Shown: positions 16,618-27,026 of the stretch, piece after piece
Layout of the letters: each line of letters starts with the position of its first letter
Numbering within the stretch: the first letter of the stretch is position 1
DNA from: Fictibacillus phosphorivorans
GTDB taxonomy: Bacteria; Bacillota; Bacilli; Bacillales; Fictibacillaceae
DNA: 64,000 nucleotides
Direction of reading: 5' to 3'
Assembly: GCF_001619875.1 (NCBI RefSeq)
Contig: NZ_LRFC01000023.1
Location: forward strand, 670,781 to 734,780
Position numbers and translations under genes: made by a program
The notes under the pieces: generated by a model
Told to the model about the DNA's origin: nothing
Databases searched by the model: none
What the model saw: the letters and a program-made list of their open reading frames with translations, nothing else

Positions 16618-16852
16618 AACCTCATGTCAAAGAAAAAAAATTGTCAAACTTAAAATCATGAGGATTTTACAGAAAACTAAAGATTGAACACTATTTTCTA
16701 TGATTTTATTAAAAATTTGGCCGAATTTTAGATTTGTATTTATTGGAATTTACATAAAGCTTTAAAACACGTGTTTTTCTTGAAATCCTGCTTTATCGCA
16801 AAAAAAATTAATATCTTGACTTCTATTGTTTTTACACCGTTTACCAAAAGAA
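16618..16852. other. AT-rich gap between nrdJ promoter region and lipM terminator
   Basis: AT-rich, with no coding region or RNA gene seen. It probably holds the nrdJ promoter, but no single -35/-10 pair stands out. Confidence 0.4.
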
Positions 16853-16885
16853 AAAATCGAGACCTCTGTGGAGGTTTCGATTTTT
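16853..16885. terminator. Terminator of lipM
   Basis: AAAAATCGAGACCTC and GAGGTTTCGATTTTT form a long stem with a 3-4 nt loop. On the minus strand it ends in a T-run, just after the lipM stop. Confidence 0.88.
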
Positions 16886-16891
16886 CTGTTA

Positions 16892-17728
16892 TTAACGTCT
16901 AAACGTCCATTCATCATTTCGATAGCGCGTTTTTGCAATGTGTTCTACTTCTGCCCACTGTTCATTTGATAGTGTATAAGGAACAAGATTAATATTCAAG
17001 CCGTCTTCAAAACCCTTTTTGAAGGCGATTTTTGCATCTTCAATCGTTACGTGTTCGGAAAGCAATGAATTGATGGCAACTGCTTTCTTTTTAAAAGCAG
17101 ACTGCATTCTCTCACGCAATCTATCGGTTGAGTATTTAAATAGATCAAAGAGCTTGTCTTCATCTAAATCCAACAAGATGGATCCATGCTGCAAGATCAC
17201 GCCTTTTTGCCTCGTTTGAGCACTTCCTGCTACTTTTCTGCCTTCAACAACTAATTCATACCAAGAAGGGGCATCAAAGCATACTGCAGATCGAGGATTT
17301 TTCAACCCTTCTCGCTCTTCTTCTGTTTTGGGAACAGCGAAATAGGCATCCAAACCTAATCCTTGAAACCCTTCTTTTATTCCTTCCGAGATTACCCGGT
17401 ACGCTTCTGTTACACTTTGAGGCATATCCTTATGCGATTCAGATACGATTACGCTATATGTCAGCTCCTGATCATGCAGAACCCCGCGCCCTCCAGTTGG
17501 GCGTCTAACAAATCCTAGATCATATTTTTTAACCGCATCAAGGTTAATCTCTTTTTCTACTTTTTGAAAGTAACCGATGGATAGTGTCGCTGGATTCCAT
17601 CCGTAAAAGCGGATAACAGGAGGGATCTTCCCTTCACTGTGCCATGTAAGCAGCGCTTCATCCATTGCCATATTTATTGCCGGCTCGCAATTTCCTGAAT
17701 CAATGTAATACCAGTTTTCTTTTTCCAC
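16892..17728 (-). CDS. lipM: Octanoyl-[GcvH]:protein N-octanoyltransferase / octanoyl transferase LipM
   Basis: 278 residues, BPL/LplA/LipB superfamily. It transfers octanoate from acyl carrier protein to GcvH, the first step of lipoate assembly in Bacillus. The catalytic cysteine is at residue 150 ([16 protein letters not shown]), the same position as in B. subtilis LipM, and the partner lysine is in [11 protein letters not shown]. The [12 protein letters not shown] ligand loop is also present. It lies near the glycine cleavage genes, whose H-protein is the lipoyl carrier. Confidence 0.93.
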   Translation of the reverse strand: MEKENWYYIDSGNCEPAINMAMDEALLTWHSEGKIPPVIRFYGWNPATLSIGYFQKVEKEINLDAVKKYDLGFVRRPTGGRGVLHDQELTYSVIVSESHKDMPQSVTEAYRVISEGIKEGFQGLGLDAYFAVPKTEEEREGLKNPRSAVCFDAPSWYELVVEGRKVAGSAQTRQKGVILQHGSILLDLDEDKLFDLFKYSTDRLRERMQSAFKKKAVAINSLLSEHVTIEDAKIAFKKGFEDGLNINLVPYTLSNEQWAEVEHIAKTRYRNDEWTFRR

Positions 17729-17878
17729 GTTTTTCGTCTCCCTGCGTCTCTTTCGTAACTAGTTTACCAAATTCGGAGTATGTGTCAAAACAATCGCTTA
17801 AAGTCAGATTTTTCTTTTGCCTATATAGCGATGCACCGCTATAATTGTGGTAGATTGTTTAAAGGAGTGCAAGTGTTT

Positions 17879-18256
17879 ATGGGATGGATAGTTTTAGCAG
17901 GTATTGTGGTAGCAATATTAGCGTATGTGATTGGTATGGGTCTATACCAGAAGAGATTTCTTAAGACATTAAACGAAGAAGAGTTTAAGGCAGGCTATCG
18001 AAAGGCTCAACTGATTGATGTTCGTGAACCTGAAGAATTTAAAAAAGGACATATCTTAGGAGCCCGCAACATTCCCTTATCTCAGATGAGACAAAGATTA
18101 AAGGAAGTCCGCAACGATCAGCCTGTATACTTATATTGCGAGAGCGGATTTAGAAGCGCTCGTGCAGCCAACTTCCTTAAAAAGAAGAAGTATGGCCAAC
18201 TGCATCATTTACAAGGCGGCTTTCGAAAATGGACAGGCCGTGTAAAATCAAACTAG
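17879..18256 (+). CDS. yqhL: Rhodanese-domain membrane-anchored protein (YqhL)
   Basis: 125 residues: an N-terminal membrane helix (about 1-20) and then one rhodanese domain with the active-site loop CESGFRSARAA, catalytic Cys present. Likely a sulfurtransferase facing the cytoplasm or handling persulfides. The start is uncertain: ATG 17879 is 11 nt from AAAGGAG, and an in-frame GTG at 17873 is 5 nt from it. Confidence 0.88.
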   Translation: MGWIVLAGIVVAILAYVIGMGLYQKRFLKTLNEEEFKAGYRKAQLIDVREPEEFKKGHILGARNIPLSQMRQRLKEVRNDQPVYLYCESGFRSARAANFLKKKKYGQLHHLQGGFRKWTGRVKSN

Positions 18257-18262
18257 CACATA

Positions 18263-18300
18263 GAAAAGCAGCCCATTTACAAAAATGAGCTGCTTTTTTT
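18263..18300. terminator. Bidirectional terminator between yqhL and gcvPB
   Basis: AAAAGCAGC and GCTGCTTTT form the stem, with T-runs on both sides, between two convergent genes. Confidence 0.88.
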
Positions 18301-18307
18301 GTACTTT

Positions 18308-19771
18308 TTATACTTGTTTGCTGTACTTCAAGATTGGTTTTCTAGCTGCTGTCGCTTCATCCAATCTTTTGACTACTGTTGTGTGTGGCGCTTCTTGAAC
18401 AATTTCAGGTGTTTCTTCTGCTTCTTTTGAAATTTGAATCATCTTTTCAATAAATTCATCAAGCGTTTCTTTTGACTCCGTTTCAGTAGGCTCGATCATA
18501 ATTGCTTCTTCCACACTTAATGGGAAGTAGATCGTTGGCGGGTGATAGCCAAAGTCTAAAAGACGTTTTGCAATATCAAGTGTTCTTACACCTAACTTCT
18601 TCTGACGGCGTCCAGATAGTACGAATTCGTGCTTACAATGCTGTGTAAACGGCAGATCAAAATGAGGCTCCAAACGGCGCATCATATAGTTTGCGTTTAA
18701 CACGGCATTTTCTGAAACTTGGTGCAACCCGTCAGGACCCATCGTCATGATGTACGTAAACGCACGAACGTTGATCCCGAAGTTTCCATAGAATGGTTTT
18801 ACACGTCCGATTGATTGTGGACGATTGTATTCAAACTTGTACACATCGTTTTCTTTAACAAGTACTGGTTTTGGCAAGTAAGGAATGAGATCCGCCTTCA
18901 CTCCGACTGGTCCTGATCCAGGTCCGCCACCACCATGTGGTCCTGTGAACGTTTTATGAAGGTTCAAGTGAACAACGTCAAAGCCCATATCACCAGGTCT
19001 AGCAAAACCTAATATCGCGTTTGCATTCGCCCCGTCATAGTAAAGCTTTCCGCCAGCTTCATGGACAATTTTTGCCATCTCTAAAATATGTTCTTCAAAA
19101 AGACCAAGCGTATTCGGATTTGTAAGCATAAGAGCAGCAACATCTTGATCGACTACTCGTTTTAAGTCTTCTAAATCTACAAGACCACGTTCGTCAGATT
19201 TAACTGTGATCGATTCAAAACCTGCCACTGTAGCAGAAGCTGGATTCGTACCGTGTGCTGAATCTGGCACGATAACTTTTGTTCGATTAAAGTCTCCGTT
19301 TGCTTCGTGATAGGCACGGATCATCATGAGACCTGTCCATTCACCATGTGCGCCAGCTGCTGGCTGTAGCGTTACTTCATCCATTCCTGTAATTTCAGCT
19401 AGTGATGTTTGCAAGCGGTACATCATTTCCATTGCACCTTGAACGGTCTCTTCATCTTGGAGAGGATGAATATGTGCGAATCCAGGGAAACGTGCAACAT
19501 CTTCATTGATCTTTGGATTGTATTTCATCGTACATGAGCCAAGAGGATAAAACCCTGAATCGACTCCATGGTTACGATTAGATAATGCTGTATAGTGGCG
19601 GACGATTTGAAGCTCAGAAACTTCAGGAAGATCAGCTTCTTCTGTACGCAAATAATCAGATGGAATAATTGACTCCACATTTACTTCTGGAACGTCAAGT
19701 TCAGGAATGCTGTATCCCACTCGACCTGGCTTTGACAATTCGAAAATTAATGACTGATGTTCTGTACGCAT
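18308..19771 (-). CDS. gcvPB: Glycine dehydrogenase (decarboxylating) subunit 2
   Basis: 487 residues, the PLP-binding half of the split P-protein. The PLP lysine lies in [18 protein letters not shown]. Together with GcvPA it decarboxylates glycine and passes the aminomethyl group to lipoyl-GcvH. It overlaps gcvPA by 25 nt, so the two are translationally coupled. The gene for GcvH is not in this window. Confidence 0.97.
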   Translation of the reverse strand: MRTEHQSLIFELSKPGRVGYSIPELDVPEVNVESIIPSDYLRTEEADLPEVSELQIVRHYTALSNRNHGVDSGFYPLGSCTMKYNPKINEDVARFPGFAHIHPLQDEETVQGAMEMMYRLQTSLAEITGMDEVTLQPAAGAHGEWTGLMMIRAYHEANGDFNRTKVIVPDSAHGTNPASATVAGFESITVKSDERGLVDLEDLKRVVDQDVAALMLTNPNTLGLFEEHILEMAKIVHEAGGKLYYDGANANAILGFARPGDMGFDVVHLNLHKTFTGPHGGGGPGSGPVGVKADLIPYLPKPVLVKENDVYKFEYNRPQSIGRVKPFYGNFGINVRAFTYIMTMGPDGLHQVSENAVLNANYMMRRLEPHFDLPFTQHCKHEFVLSGRRQKKLGVRTLDIAKRLLDFGYHPPTIYFPLSVEEAIMIEPTETESKETLDEFIEKMIQISKEAEETPEIVQEAPHTTVVKRLDEATAARKPILKYSKQV

Positions 19772-21111
19772 GCTAATCCCTCCAATACATTTGCAAGCTG
19801 ATCGATTTCTTCTTTTGTTCTCATTTCAGTAACTGCTAAAAGCATATGGTTTTTTAGTTCTGAATAAGACAGACCTAAATCATAGCCACCAATTATTCCT
19901 GACTCTAATAACTTTTGATTCACTTCTTTTGCAGAACACTTAAGTTCAATTACGAATTCGTTAAAGAACGGTCCTGTAAAAGCAGTTTTAAAGCCTTTCT
20001 CTTCAAGCACTTTTTTTGCATAGTGTGCTTTTTGGATATTTTGGTGTGCCACTTCTTTAACCCCTTGCTTTCCGAGTGCTGTCATGGCAATGGATGCAGC
20101 AAGAGCATTTAGCGCTTGGTTTGAACAGATGTTACTTGTCGCTTTATCACGTCTGATATGCTGCTCTCTCGCTTGAAGCGTTAATACAAAACCGCGCTTT
20201 CCATCTTCATCTAATGTTTGACCTACTAGTCGACCAGGGACTTTACGCATAAGCTTAGTTGTTACTGCAAAATACCCGCAGTGAGGTCCGCCAAAGCCTT
20301 GAGCGATTCCAAATGGCTGTGCGTCACCTACAACGATATCTGCACCAAATTTCCCAGGAGGAGTAAGGGCGCCTAATGCTAATGGATTCGATGAAACAAC
20401 AAACATTCCCTTCGCTTCATGAACGATCTCTTCAATCTCTTTTAATGGTTCAATCTGCCCGAAAAAGTTTGGATATTGTACGATTACACATGCCGTTTCT
20501 TCATCCACTTCTGCACGTAAAGCGTTGATTGAAGTCATTCCATCTTCCATTTCAACTTCAACGACTTGTAGATGCTGTCCTTTTGCATATGTCTTTAGTA
20601 CATCACGTGATTCTGGATGAACAGACTTCGAAACAACGATTTTCTTTCTGCGAGTCTGAGCTGCAGAAAGAAGTCCTGCTTCAGCAAGTGAAGTTCCGCC
20701 ATCATACATGGAAGAGTTGGCTACATCCATGCCTGTTAATTCACAGATCATGGTTTGGAATTCAAAGATCGCTTGTAGTTCACCTTGAGAGATCTCTGGC
20801 TGGTATGGAGTATATGCAGTATAAAACTCAGAGCGAAGAAGCATGTGATTTACGATCGATGGAGTGTAATGATCATAAACACCAGCCCCTAGGAATGAGG
20901 CATATTCTTTTGTATTTTTGTTTAACGCTGCCAACCGGCCCATTTCTTTCACGAGCTCAGGCTCTGACAAAGCTTCCTCAATTTGTAAGCGTCCTTTAAA
21001 GCGAACTTCTTCTGGTATATCTTGAAAAAGATCTTCTGTCGTTTCAATTCCAATCGTTTCAAGCATTTCCTTTTTATCTTGGTCTGTCATTGGCAAATAG
21101 CGGAACGTCAT
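19747..21111 (-). CDS. gcvPA: Glycine dehydrogenase (decarboxylating) subunit 1
   Basis: 454 residues, the usual length of the N-terminal half of the split glycine decarboxylase, starting [17 protein letters not shown]. It contains the conserved [22 protein letters not shown] and [11 protein letters not shown] stretches. It partners GcvPB and lies between gcvT and gcvPB in a riboswitch-controlled operon. Confidence 0.97.
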   Translation of the reverse strand: MTFRYLPMTDQDKKEMLETIGIETTEDLFQDIPEEVRFKGRLQIEEALSEPELVKEMGRLAALNKNTKEYASFLGAGVYDHYTPSIVNHMLLRSEFYTAYTPYQPEISQGELQAIFEFQTMICELTGMDVANSSMYDGGTSLAEAGLLSAAQTRRKKIVVSKSVHPESRDVLKTYAKGQHLQVVEVEMEDGMTSINALRAEVDEETACVIVQYPNFFGQIEPLKEIEEIVHEAKGMFVVSSNPLALGALTPPGKFGADIVVGDAQPFGIAQGFGGPHCGYFAVTTKLMRKVPGRLVGQTLDEDGKRGFVLTLQAREQHIRRDKATSNICSNQALNALAASIAMTALGKQGVKEVAHQNIQKAHYAKKVLEEKGFKTAFTGPFFNEFVIELKCSAKEVNQKLLESGIIGGYDLGLSYSELKNHMLLAVTEMRTKEEIDQLANVLEGLACVQNISH

Positions 21112-21132
21112 GGTTTCTCCTCCTTAAGAACT

Positions 21133-22233
21133 TTATTTTCCTCGTTTATAAAATGGTGAAGCAACAACTTTTGCTTTTAAACGTTTTTGGCGAATTTGTA
21201 CTTCCACTTCAGTACCGAGCTCTGTAAAGTCTTTTTCGAGCAAAGCTAGGCCTAAATTCTTCTTCAATGTTGGTGATTGCGTACCTGTTGTAACTTCTCC
21301 AATCTTTACATCACCTTTATATACTTCATAATGAGAACGCGGGATACCCTTATCTATCATCTCAATGCCGACAAGCTTTCTTGGCGCCCCACTTTTCTTT
21401 TGTTCAGCCAATACTTCTTTTCCAATGAAGTCTGCTTCTTTGTCCGTCTTAACGGCAAATCCGATTCCAGCTTCGATTGGAGTGATCTCTTTCGTAAGCT
21501 CTTGTCCATATAGAGCAAGCTTCGCTTCAAAGCGCAAAGTATCGCGCGCCCCAAGACCAGCAGGGAGCAAACCGTCTTCACTGCCCGCTTCAAGCAGGGA
21601 TCTCCACAGCTTTTCTGCATGTTCTGTTTTTAAATAAATCTCAAAGCCATCTTCTCCTGTATAGCCTGTTCGAGAAACAAGGGCGGAGATTCCAGCTAAT
21701 GATACATCTTCTTTAAAACGGAAAAATCCAATTTCAGAAAGATCAGTATCTGTTAGCTTCTGTAACATTTCTTCTGCTTTAGGTCCTTGAATCGCAAGCT
21801 GTGCATATTCAGGAGAAACGTTTACAAGTTCTACACCTTCTGGCTTTTTGCTGTTCAGCCATTCAAAATCTTTTTCAATATTAGAGGCATTCACAACGAG
21901 CAAGTAATCGTTATCATCTCTTTTATAGATTAAAAGATCATCTACTGTACCGCCGTTTTCATAGCACATAGCCGTATATTGAGCCTGGCCGTTTTGCAAT
22001 TTAGAAACATCATTTGTCATCGTATATTGCAAGAACGATAATGCATTCGGCCCTCTTACATCAAATTCTCCCATGTGAGATACGTCGAATAAACCTGCTT
22101 TTGTTCTAACAGCTTCGTGTTCCTCTTTAATGCTTGAGAACTGAACAGGCAATTCCCAACCACCAAAATCGATTACTTTTCCACCGTGTTCTTTGTATGT
22201 TTCGAATAGCGGTGTTCGTAACAATGTAGCCAT
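21133..22233 (-). CDS. gcvT: Aminomethyltransferase (glycine cleavage T-protein)
   Basis: 366 residues. It moves the methylene group from aminomethyl-lipoyl-GcvH to tetrahydrofolate, releasing ammonia. Family stretches are [33 protein letters not shown] and [11 protein letters not shown]. The start is ATG at 22233 after AAAGGAGG; the frame stays open further upstream only because it runs through the riboswitch. First gene of the gcvT-gcvPA-gcvPB operon. Confidence 0.97.
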   Translation of the reverse strand: MATLLRTPLFETYKEHGGKVIDFGGWELPVQFSSIKEEHEAVRTKAGLFDVSHMGEFDVRGPNALSFLQYTMTNDVSKLQNGQAQYTAMCYENGGTVDDLLIYKRDDNDYLLVVNASNIEKDFEWLNSKKPEGVELVNVSPEYAQLAIQGPKAEEMLQKLTDTDLSEIGFFRFKEDVSLAGISALVSRTGYTGEDGFEIYLKTEHAEKLWRSLLEAGSEDGLLPAGLGARDTLRFEAKLALYGQELTKEITPIEAGIGFAVKTDKEADFIGKEVLAEQKKSGAPRKLVGIEMIDKGIPRSHYEVYKGDVKIGEVTTGTQSPTLKKNLGLALLEKDFTELGTEVEVQIRQKRLKAKVVASPFYKRGK

Positions 22234-22281
22234 GTGAATTCCTCCTTTTTCATACTTAAAAATTTTCGAACTTTTCTGGAC

Positions 22282-22490
22282 AAAAAAAGGACAGAAAGAC
22301 CCCGTTAAAATGGGATCCTCTGTCCTGCAACCTGTAAGTTTCTCAAAATATCTTTGAGTTTCTTCGTGGGTGGCTTTCATCTATTAAAAAAGCACTCTCC
22401 AGAGATGCGTCTAGCAAGAGTCTTTTTGCCTGAGAGTTTCACAATTGTTTGCTCCTTCGGCGCCGCTAACGCAGTCTCTCCTCTTACTTT
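22282..22490 (-). promoter_or_regulatory. Tandem glycine riboswitch with intrinsic terminator
   Basis: On the minus strand aptamer 1 shows GGAGAGAC, GCGCCGAAGGAGCAAA, AACTCTCAGGCAAAA and TCTCTGGAGAG (about 22395-22484). Aptamer 2 shows CCACGAAG, AAACTTACAGGTTGCAGGACAGAGG (split here by position, about 22321-22380). It ends in a terminator stem GGACAGA...TCTGTCC (22289-22325) with a T-run at 22282-22288. Glycine binding normally prevents the terminator, so the operon is on when glycine is plentiful. Confidence 0.93.
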
Positions 22491-22610
22491 CATTCGCGAG
22501 TATGTTATTGTCCAAGGTCGCACATACTATTACTATGTTTACTACATTATTATCCTATCATTTTTACAAATGGAATGGCAACGAACTTTTTTAAAGAAAG
22601 GAAATCATTT

Positions 22611-24308
22611 ATGAAAATCGACGTTCAGTTTCAGCGAGATTGGCATGATGACTTTTTTAAGCGTGTGGAAGAAGATGGACCTTGGGCTAACTGGGAATTG
22701 TATAACTTAGCATTAGAGGCAGAACACCACTTGGCAATTCCTGAGTTTTTGGGACTTCAAGCTCCAGATCATCTGCCACAGATGACTTTTCTGCCTCATC
22801 AGCTGGACGTTGCAACAACCGTTATAGAACAAATGAACGGAAAAGCAATTTTGGCAGATGAGGTTGGACTAGGAAAAACAATTGAGGCAGGATTGATTTT
22901 AAAAGAATACATGATTAGACGACTCGCAAAAAAGATTCTGATACTTGTTCCAGCTTCACTCGTTATTCAATGGACAAACGAATTAAATCAAAAGTTCTTT
23001 ATTCCTGCTATTGCACAAAAAAAAGCTTACGTCTGGGAACAATGCGACGTTGTTGTTTCTTCTATTGATACTGCAAAGCGCGCTCCCCACCGGGAGATCG
23101 TGCTAAATCAGGATTATGATCTTGTTATTATAGATGAAGCACATAAACTCAAAAACAAAAAAACGAAAAACTATGAATTTGTACAGCTGTTAAAAAAGAA
23201 GTTCTGCTTGTTATTAACAGCTACTCCTGTACAAAACAGAGTTGAGGAGATTTTTAATCTCGTATCTTTATTAAAACCAGGCCACTTAGGTAATAGAGAA
23301 AATTTTGATAAAGATTTCAAAGAAGATAAGACCTCGCTGAAAAACGAAGAAAAGCTAAAACAGCTGGTAAACAAAGTTATGGTTCGTAACAGACGAGAAG
23401 AAACGGGATTAAAATGGCCAAAGCGTCTCGTTAAAACGATACCTATTACTTTATCAAAAACAGAACGTGAACTTTACGATGAAATCACAAAACTAAAACG
23501 TGATCCATACTTTGACAGAAGTAAGTTCTCTATTGTTACGCTGCAGCGTGAAGCATGCAGTTCGCGTGAAGCTGTATTTTTAACACTTAAAAACATGCTG
23601 CAAAAAGAGGTTCCTACGACATTGATGGAAAACCGAATTGTGGAATTGATGAAGAAGATTGAATTGGTCGAACAAAATTCAAAAGCATTAAAAGCTTTGG
23701 AACTGATACAGTCTATTGATTCTAAGGTCATCATTTTTACAGAGTATCGTGCTACTCAATTGTATTTACAGTGGTTTTTGCAGCAGCATGGTATCTCTTC
23801 TGTGCCGTTTAGAGGAGGATTTAAAAGAAGTAAGAAAGATTGGATGACTCATCTCTTTAGAACACGTGCTCAAGTATTAATCGCAACTGAAGCAGGTGGT
23901 GAAGGAATTAACCTTCAGTTCTGTCAGCATATCATCAACTATGATCTGCCTTGGAACCCAATGCGAATAGAGCAGCGCATCGGACGTATCCACCGCATCG
24001 GTCAGCAGGGTGATGTTCATATCTACAACTTCGCAACTCAAAACACAATTGAAGAGCACATCTTAAATTTGCTATATAACAAAATTAATCTATTTGAAAG
24101 TGTTATCGGAGAGCTCGACGAGATCTTAACAAAATTTGAGATTAAGAATATTGAACGTCATATTGCCGACATCATGAACACGTCCGATAGTGAAGGTGAG
24201 ATTCGAGTAAAGATGGACAATCTTGCTTCATTAATCAACCTTGACGGCGGAATAAAACAGAAAGGATGGGAAGAGCATGCAGCAGCACGAGATACATCGC
24301 TTTCTTGA
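22611..24308 (+). CDS. yqhH: SNF2-family DNA/RNA helicase-like ATPase (YqhH)
   Basis: 565 residues. SNF2 motifs in order: Walker A ADEVGLGKTIEAG, DEAH box IIDEAHKLKN, motif III LLLTATPVQN, motif V TEAGGEGINLQ and motif VI QRIGRIHRIGQ. A nucleic-acid translocase, cytoplasmic, with no known target in Bacillus. The ATG at 22611 follows AAAGGAAA; an ATG 36 nt upstream in frame is less likely. It overlaps yqhG by 32 nt, suggesting co-translation. Confidence 0.92.
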   Translation: MKIDVQFQRDWHDDFFKRVEEDGPWANWELYNLALEAEHHLAIPEFLGLQAPDHLPQMTFLPHQLDVATTVIEQMNGKAILADEVGLGKTIEAGLILKEYMIRRLAKKILILVPASLVIQWTNELNQKFFIPAIAQKKAYVWEQCDVVVSSIDTAKRAPHREIVLNQDYDLVIIDEAHKLKNKKTKNYEFVQLLKKKFCLLLTATPVQNRVEEIFNLVSLLKPGHLGNRENFDKDFKEDKTSLKNEEKLKQLVNKVMVRNRREETGLKWPKRLVKTIPITLSKTERELYDEITKLKRDPYFDRSKFSIVTLQREACSSREAVFLTLKNMLQKEVPTTLMENRIVELMKKIELVEQNSKALKALELIQSIDSKVIIFTEYRATQLYLQWFLQQHGISSVPFRGGFKRSKKDWMTHLFRTRAQVLIATEAGGEGINLQFCQHIINYDLPWNPMRIEQRIGRIHRIGQQGDVHIYNFATQNTIEEHILNLLYNKINLFESVIGELDEILTKFEIKNIERHIADIMNTSDSEGEIRVKMDNLASLINLDGGIKQKGWEEHAAARDTSLS

Positions 24309-25053
24309 ACGATATTTTGATGCTAATGAATGCCGAATCTTAGAAAAGAACTTTAGTTATATGAAAGTTCAATTGACAACAGAACTGGACAAAGTACTAA
24401 TGAATCGCCCTTTCTACTGGCATTATCTTGAGAAAACCGGCGGTACACCTAATCCGATGACGCTGACACTCGTAACAGGGCAACAGCAAGCACCAGATGG
24501 AAAAGGTGAGTTTATCCATTTTGGATCACCACGGCTTCACCAAATATTTGGCTCAACGAAGAAGCTTGCATCTTTTATTCGTCTATATGAGTCTGTACCC
24601 CAACAAGGGGCACAAGTTCCGCTGCAGCCATGGCTATGTCTGAACGTTAAAGTAACGTATCAATGTGATCAAAAGAAAGATCGTGTGCTTTCATATGGAA
24701 TTCAATTGATCAATGGAACGATTGAAGATCAATTTCATACACGGCTTCAGAAAATGTTATTAACAAAACGAATTCCAGACTTTTGTTATACACTTTCTCC
24801 GTTCATAAAGCCTCAAAGTGCCATTAAAAGATTGGAGAACAAAATCCAAGAAGTCATTGATGCAGATGACCACACATGGGCAGTAGATGCAAGAAACCGG
24901 TGGAAAGAGGATCAGGATTTATTGGAAAGCTTTTATGAGGATTCTCTCACAAAGCCCGATGCGTATCACGTAGAAAAAGAGGCACTCCGAACACAGTACG
25001 AGCCTCAGATTATCGTAGAGATCATTAACGGTGGACTCTTTTATCTGGCTTAA
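24277..25053 (+). CDS. yqhG: YqhG, conserved protein of unknown function
   Basis: 258 residues, soluble, no signal peptide. It matches YqhG in place (after yqhH) and in having an aromatic-rich N-terminus (FLERYFDANECRIL, RPFYWHYLEKTGG). The overlap with the SNF2 ATPase gene suggests the two work together, but the function is unknown. Confidence 0.85.
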   Translation: MQQHEIHRFLERYFDANECRILEKNFSYMKVQLTTELDKVLMNRPFYWHYLEKTGGTPNPMTLTLVTGQQQAPDGKGEFIHFGSPRLHQIFGSTKKLASFIRLYESVPQQGAQVPLQPWLCLNVKVTYQCDQKKDRVLSYGIQLINGTIEDQFHTRLQKMLLTKRIPDFCYTLSPFIKPQSAIKRLENKIQEVIDADDHTWAVDARNRWKEDQDLLESFYEDSLTKPDAYHVEKEALRTQYEPQIIVEIINGGLFYLA

Positions 25054-25102
25054 AAACCAATCTTTTCTACAAGAAAGTTTGCCTTTTTGATAAACACAAA
25101 AA

Positions 25103-25138
25103 TAAGAGCCAGGTTCTGTACCCGGCTCTTCCTTTTTC
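25103..25138. terminator. Bidirectional terminator between yqhG and yqzE
   Basis: AAGAGCC (25104-25110) pairs with GGCTCTT (25124-25130), with T-rich flanks on both strands. Confidence 0.82.
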
Positions 25139-25148
25139 CAGCCAATCC

Positions 25149-25337
25149 CTATTTTCTTCTTTTTTTTCGAAATGCTAAGCCCAGCGCCATCGGAACAACA
25201 CCAAACAAATAAGTGAGTAAAGGCTCTCTTTCATTTTTTTTAGAAATTCGCCTTTCCTTCCTTACGGCTTTTGGTTCGTCCAAATACTTTACAATTTTTT
25301 GTGTAAGCATTTTTATAACATCAGTACCTGCAGCCAT
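25149..25337 (-). CDS. yqzE: YqzE-family small protein
   Basis: 62 residues with a KYLDEPKAVRKERR-type N-terminal half and a C-terminal hydrophobic stretch ending in RKKRRK. It matches the YqzE family, which sits beside comG in Bacillus. ATG 25337 lies 8 nt after AAAGGAG; an in-frame TTG at 25343 is too close. Function unknown; single membrane segment likely. Confidence 0.8.
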   Translation of the reverse strand: MAAGTDVIKMLTQKIVKYLDEPKAVRKERRISKKNEREPLLTYLFGVVPMALGLAFRKKRRK

Positions 25338-25361
25338 TGACAAAACTCCTTTTGATTACAA

Positions 25362-25901
25362 TCACTTCTTAGTTTTGTCCAATTGCTTTGTATTTAAACG
25401 ATTTAACTTCTCCAGAATTTGATGACACACTTCTTCTGTCGTGAAATGGTCAGTTACAATTTCAATATCACATTTCTCATAATGCTTACTCCGTTCGCCA
25501 AAAAGTGCTTGTACTTCCTCTTTCGTTCGAGTTAATAACATCGGCCTTTTCTTTCTTTCTTCTTCATTCATCAATCGATTCCATAAGACAGGAAAACTCG
25601 TTTTTAAATAGATGACGATTCCTTTATCTTTCATGTATGACAGATTTTCTTCCCTTACGACTGCACCGCCTCCAGTCATCACTACAGCATGCTCTAGTGG
25701 CAATTGGCGAATGGCAAGGGATTCATAATTTCTGAATGTATCTTCCCCTTCGCTCTGAAAGATTTCTTTTATGCTCTTTCCTCTCAGTTTTTCTACGGTT
25801 GAATCAACATCATATGGTGGAACTTCTAACTGTTTAGAGAGCAGTTTCCCTACAGATGTTTTTCCGCAACCCATAAATCCGACTAAGTATATGGTGTTCA
25901 A
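25362..25901 (-). CDS. aroK: Shikimate kinase
   Basis: 179 residues. P-loop GFMGCGKTSVGKLL, shikimate-binding GEDTFRNYE and TGGGAVV, and lid region RKKRPML are all present. It phosphorylates shikimate at O3 with ATP. It follows comGG by 3 nt on the same strand. aroQ of the same pathway lies 18 kb away in this window. Confidence 0.96.
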   Translation of the reverse strand: MNTIYLVGFMGCGKTSVGKLLSKQLEVPPYDVDSTVEKLRGKSIKEIFQSEGEDTFRNYESLAIRQLPLEHAVVMTGGGAVVREENLSYMKDKGIVIYLKTSFPVLWNRLMNEEERKKRPMLLTRTKEEVQALFGERSKHYEKCDIEIVTDHFTTEEVCHQILEKLNRLNTKQLDKTKK

Positions 25902-25904
25902 AAT

Positions 25905-26279
25905 TTAACCCTCCACCCATTTTGTAACGCTTTTTTGTTTAACATTATAATACACTTTCACTCTTCTTGTATGCTGGCGAGCTGTGACTGCGTCAATATG
26001 AAATACTACTTCCTCTTCTGATATTTTGGTGGTAACGATTTTAATAAGACCTTCGTTCACATTCATTATGTGCTCTGAAGGAAAATAAACGACATCACCT
26101 AACAATACAGAAGCACGATCGACAGCTTGTTGTAACAAACGAACTTGAATCATTTGCTCTTCTTGCATATAAACAAATTTTCTTTCAGAAAAAGTATTCT
26201 CGGCAACAAAGCCAAAGAACATCAGCATCATAAAACAAAGTACAACAACGAGCGGATATACGAATCCCCTCTCACCCAT
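25905..26279 (-). CDS. comGG: Competence pseudopilus protein ComGG
   Basis: 124 residues, the usual ComGG length, starting with a short N-terminus and a hydrophobic helix (GFVYPLVVVLCFMMLMFFGF). A minor pseudopilin-like protein needed for DNA uptake. Last gene of the comG operon; identification relies on position and plan since the family diverges fast. Confidence 0.86.
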   Translation of the reverse strand: MGERGFVYPLVVVLCFMMLMFFGFVAENTFSERKFVYMQEEQMIQVRLLQQAVDRASVLLGDVVYFPSEHIMNVNEGLIKIVTTKISEEEVVFHIDAVTARQHTRRVKVYYNVKQKSVTKWVEG

Positions 26280-26770
26280 TATTTGAATCTCCGGAATACA
26301 CGCATTAATTCTTTTCCTTTGGTATCAATAACAGTAACTTTAAAGGAAGTGCCAGACTGCTTTTCTATCAGCAGTTCTTGAATATTTTGAACCCACACTT
26401 CATGTCCTTGTCCATTCACTTGTTTACGAATAAGAGAATGATATTTTGTAAAGCTTATCACATCACCCGTCGTTTGAGTGATGTACAACCCATTATTCCT
26501 TACTTCGATTGATCTACCCTCTCTCACTTCCTTACCTAGCATGGAAAGAAATACAGAGATTTCTTCAAGTTGGATGGATGGTGGCTGTTTCTGTATGGGA
26601 GAGAGCAATAATGGAACGAGTGATGCAAGCACGAGCAGAACTCCAAGTGCTATAATGGCTTCGACAAATGTATAACCTTCTTTATAAAGAATCCGTCCAG
26701 TAAGAGCTTGCACAGGTCGTGTACTCTTTTTGGTTAGACCCATGAAACGCAATACATATTTCATACTCAT
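26279..26770 (-). CDS. comGF: Competence protein ComGF
   Basis: 163 residues with an unusually long N-terminal extension before the prepilin-like motif EGYTFVEAIIALGVLL (about residues 31-46). The C-terminal half carries the ComGF pattern (ISFTKYHSLIRKQVNGQGH). A minor pseudopilin. The ATG has an AAAAGGTG site 6 nt away. It overlaps comGE by 89 nt, longer than usual, so a later internal start remains possible. Confidence 0.86.
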   Translation of the reverse strand: MSMKYVLRFMGLTKKSTRPVQALTGRILYKEGYTFVEAIIALGVLLVLASLVPLLLSPIQKQPPSIQLEEISVFLSMLGKEVREGRSIEVRNNGLYITQTTGDVISFTKYHSLIRKQVNGQGHEVWVQNIQELLIEKQSGTSFKVTVIDTKGKELMRVFRRFK

Positions 26771-27026
26771 CTGTTACACCTTTTCTTGTTAATAGCTGAT
26801 AACGTATACCCTCTTGAACCCACTCTTTTTCTGTAACTCCTTCACCTATACTATTTTTAGCAGCAGCTAAATCTACTTCTGTCATCGCATACAAGAGTTC
26901 TTTAGATGCTTTTTGTTCTTGATAGGCGACATAGATGAAAGGTAAACAAATAGAAAATACTGCGGAGATCAGTAAAACACCGAACAGAGCTTCGAGTAAT
27001 AGATACCCCTTATTGTTTCGTAACAT
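26682..27026 (-). CDS. comGE: Competence pseudopilin ComGE
   Basis: 114 residues. The prepilin motif NKGYLLLEALFGVLL is at the N-terminus. The start ATG at 27026 follows AAAGGAAAG and overlaps the end of comGD by 17 nt. Three cysteines (CLPF, ICIAF, TCASS) are seen. A minor pseudopilin of the DNA-uptake machine. Confidence 0.86.
   Translation of the reverse strand: MLRNNKGYLLLEALFGVLLISAVFSICLPFIYVAYQEQKASKELLYAMTEVDLAAAKNSIGEGVTEKEWVQEGIRYQLLTRKGVTDEYEICIAFHGSNQKEYTTCASSYWTDSL

Noticed and set aside
16533..16891. Possible cobalamin riboswitch ahead of the B12-dependent reductase
   Set aside because: No B12 box or paired stem pattern could be found in the gap.
22234..22380. N-terminal extension of GcvT by 49 residues
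   Set aside because: It is the riboswitch read as protein; the conserved start at 22233 has a strong ribosome site.
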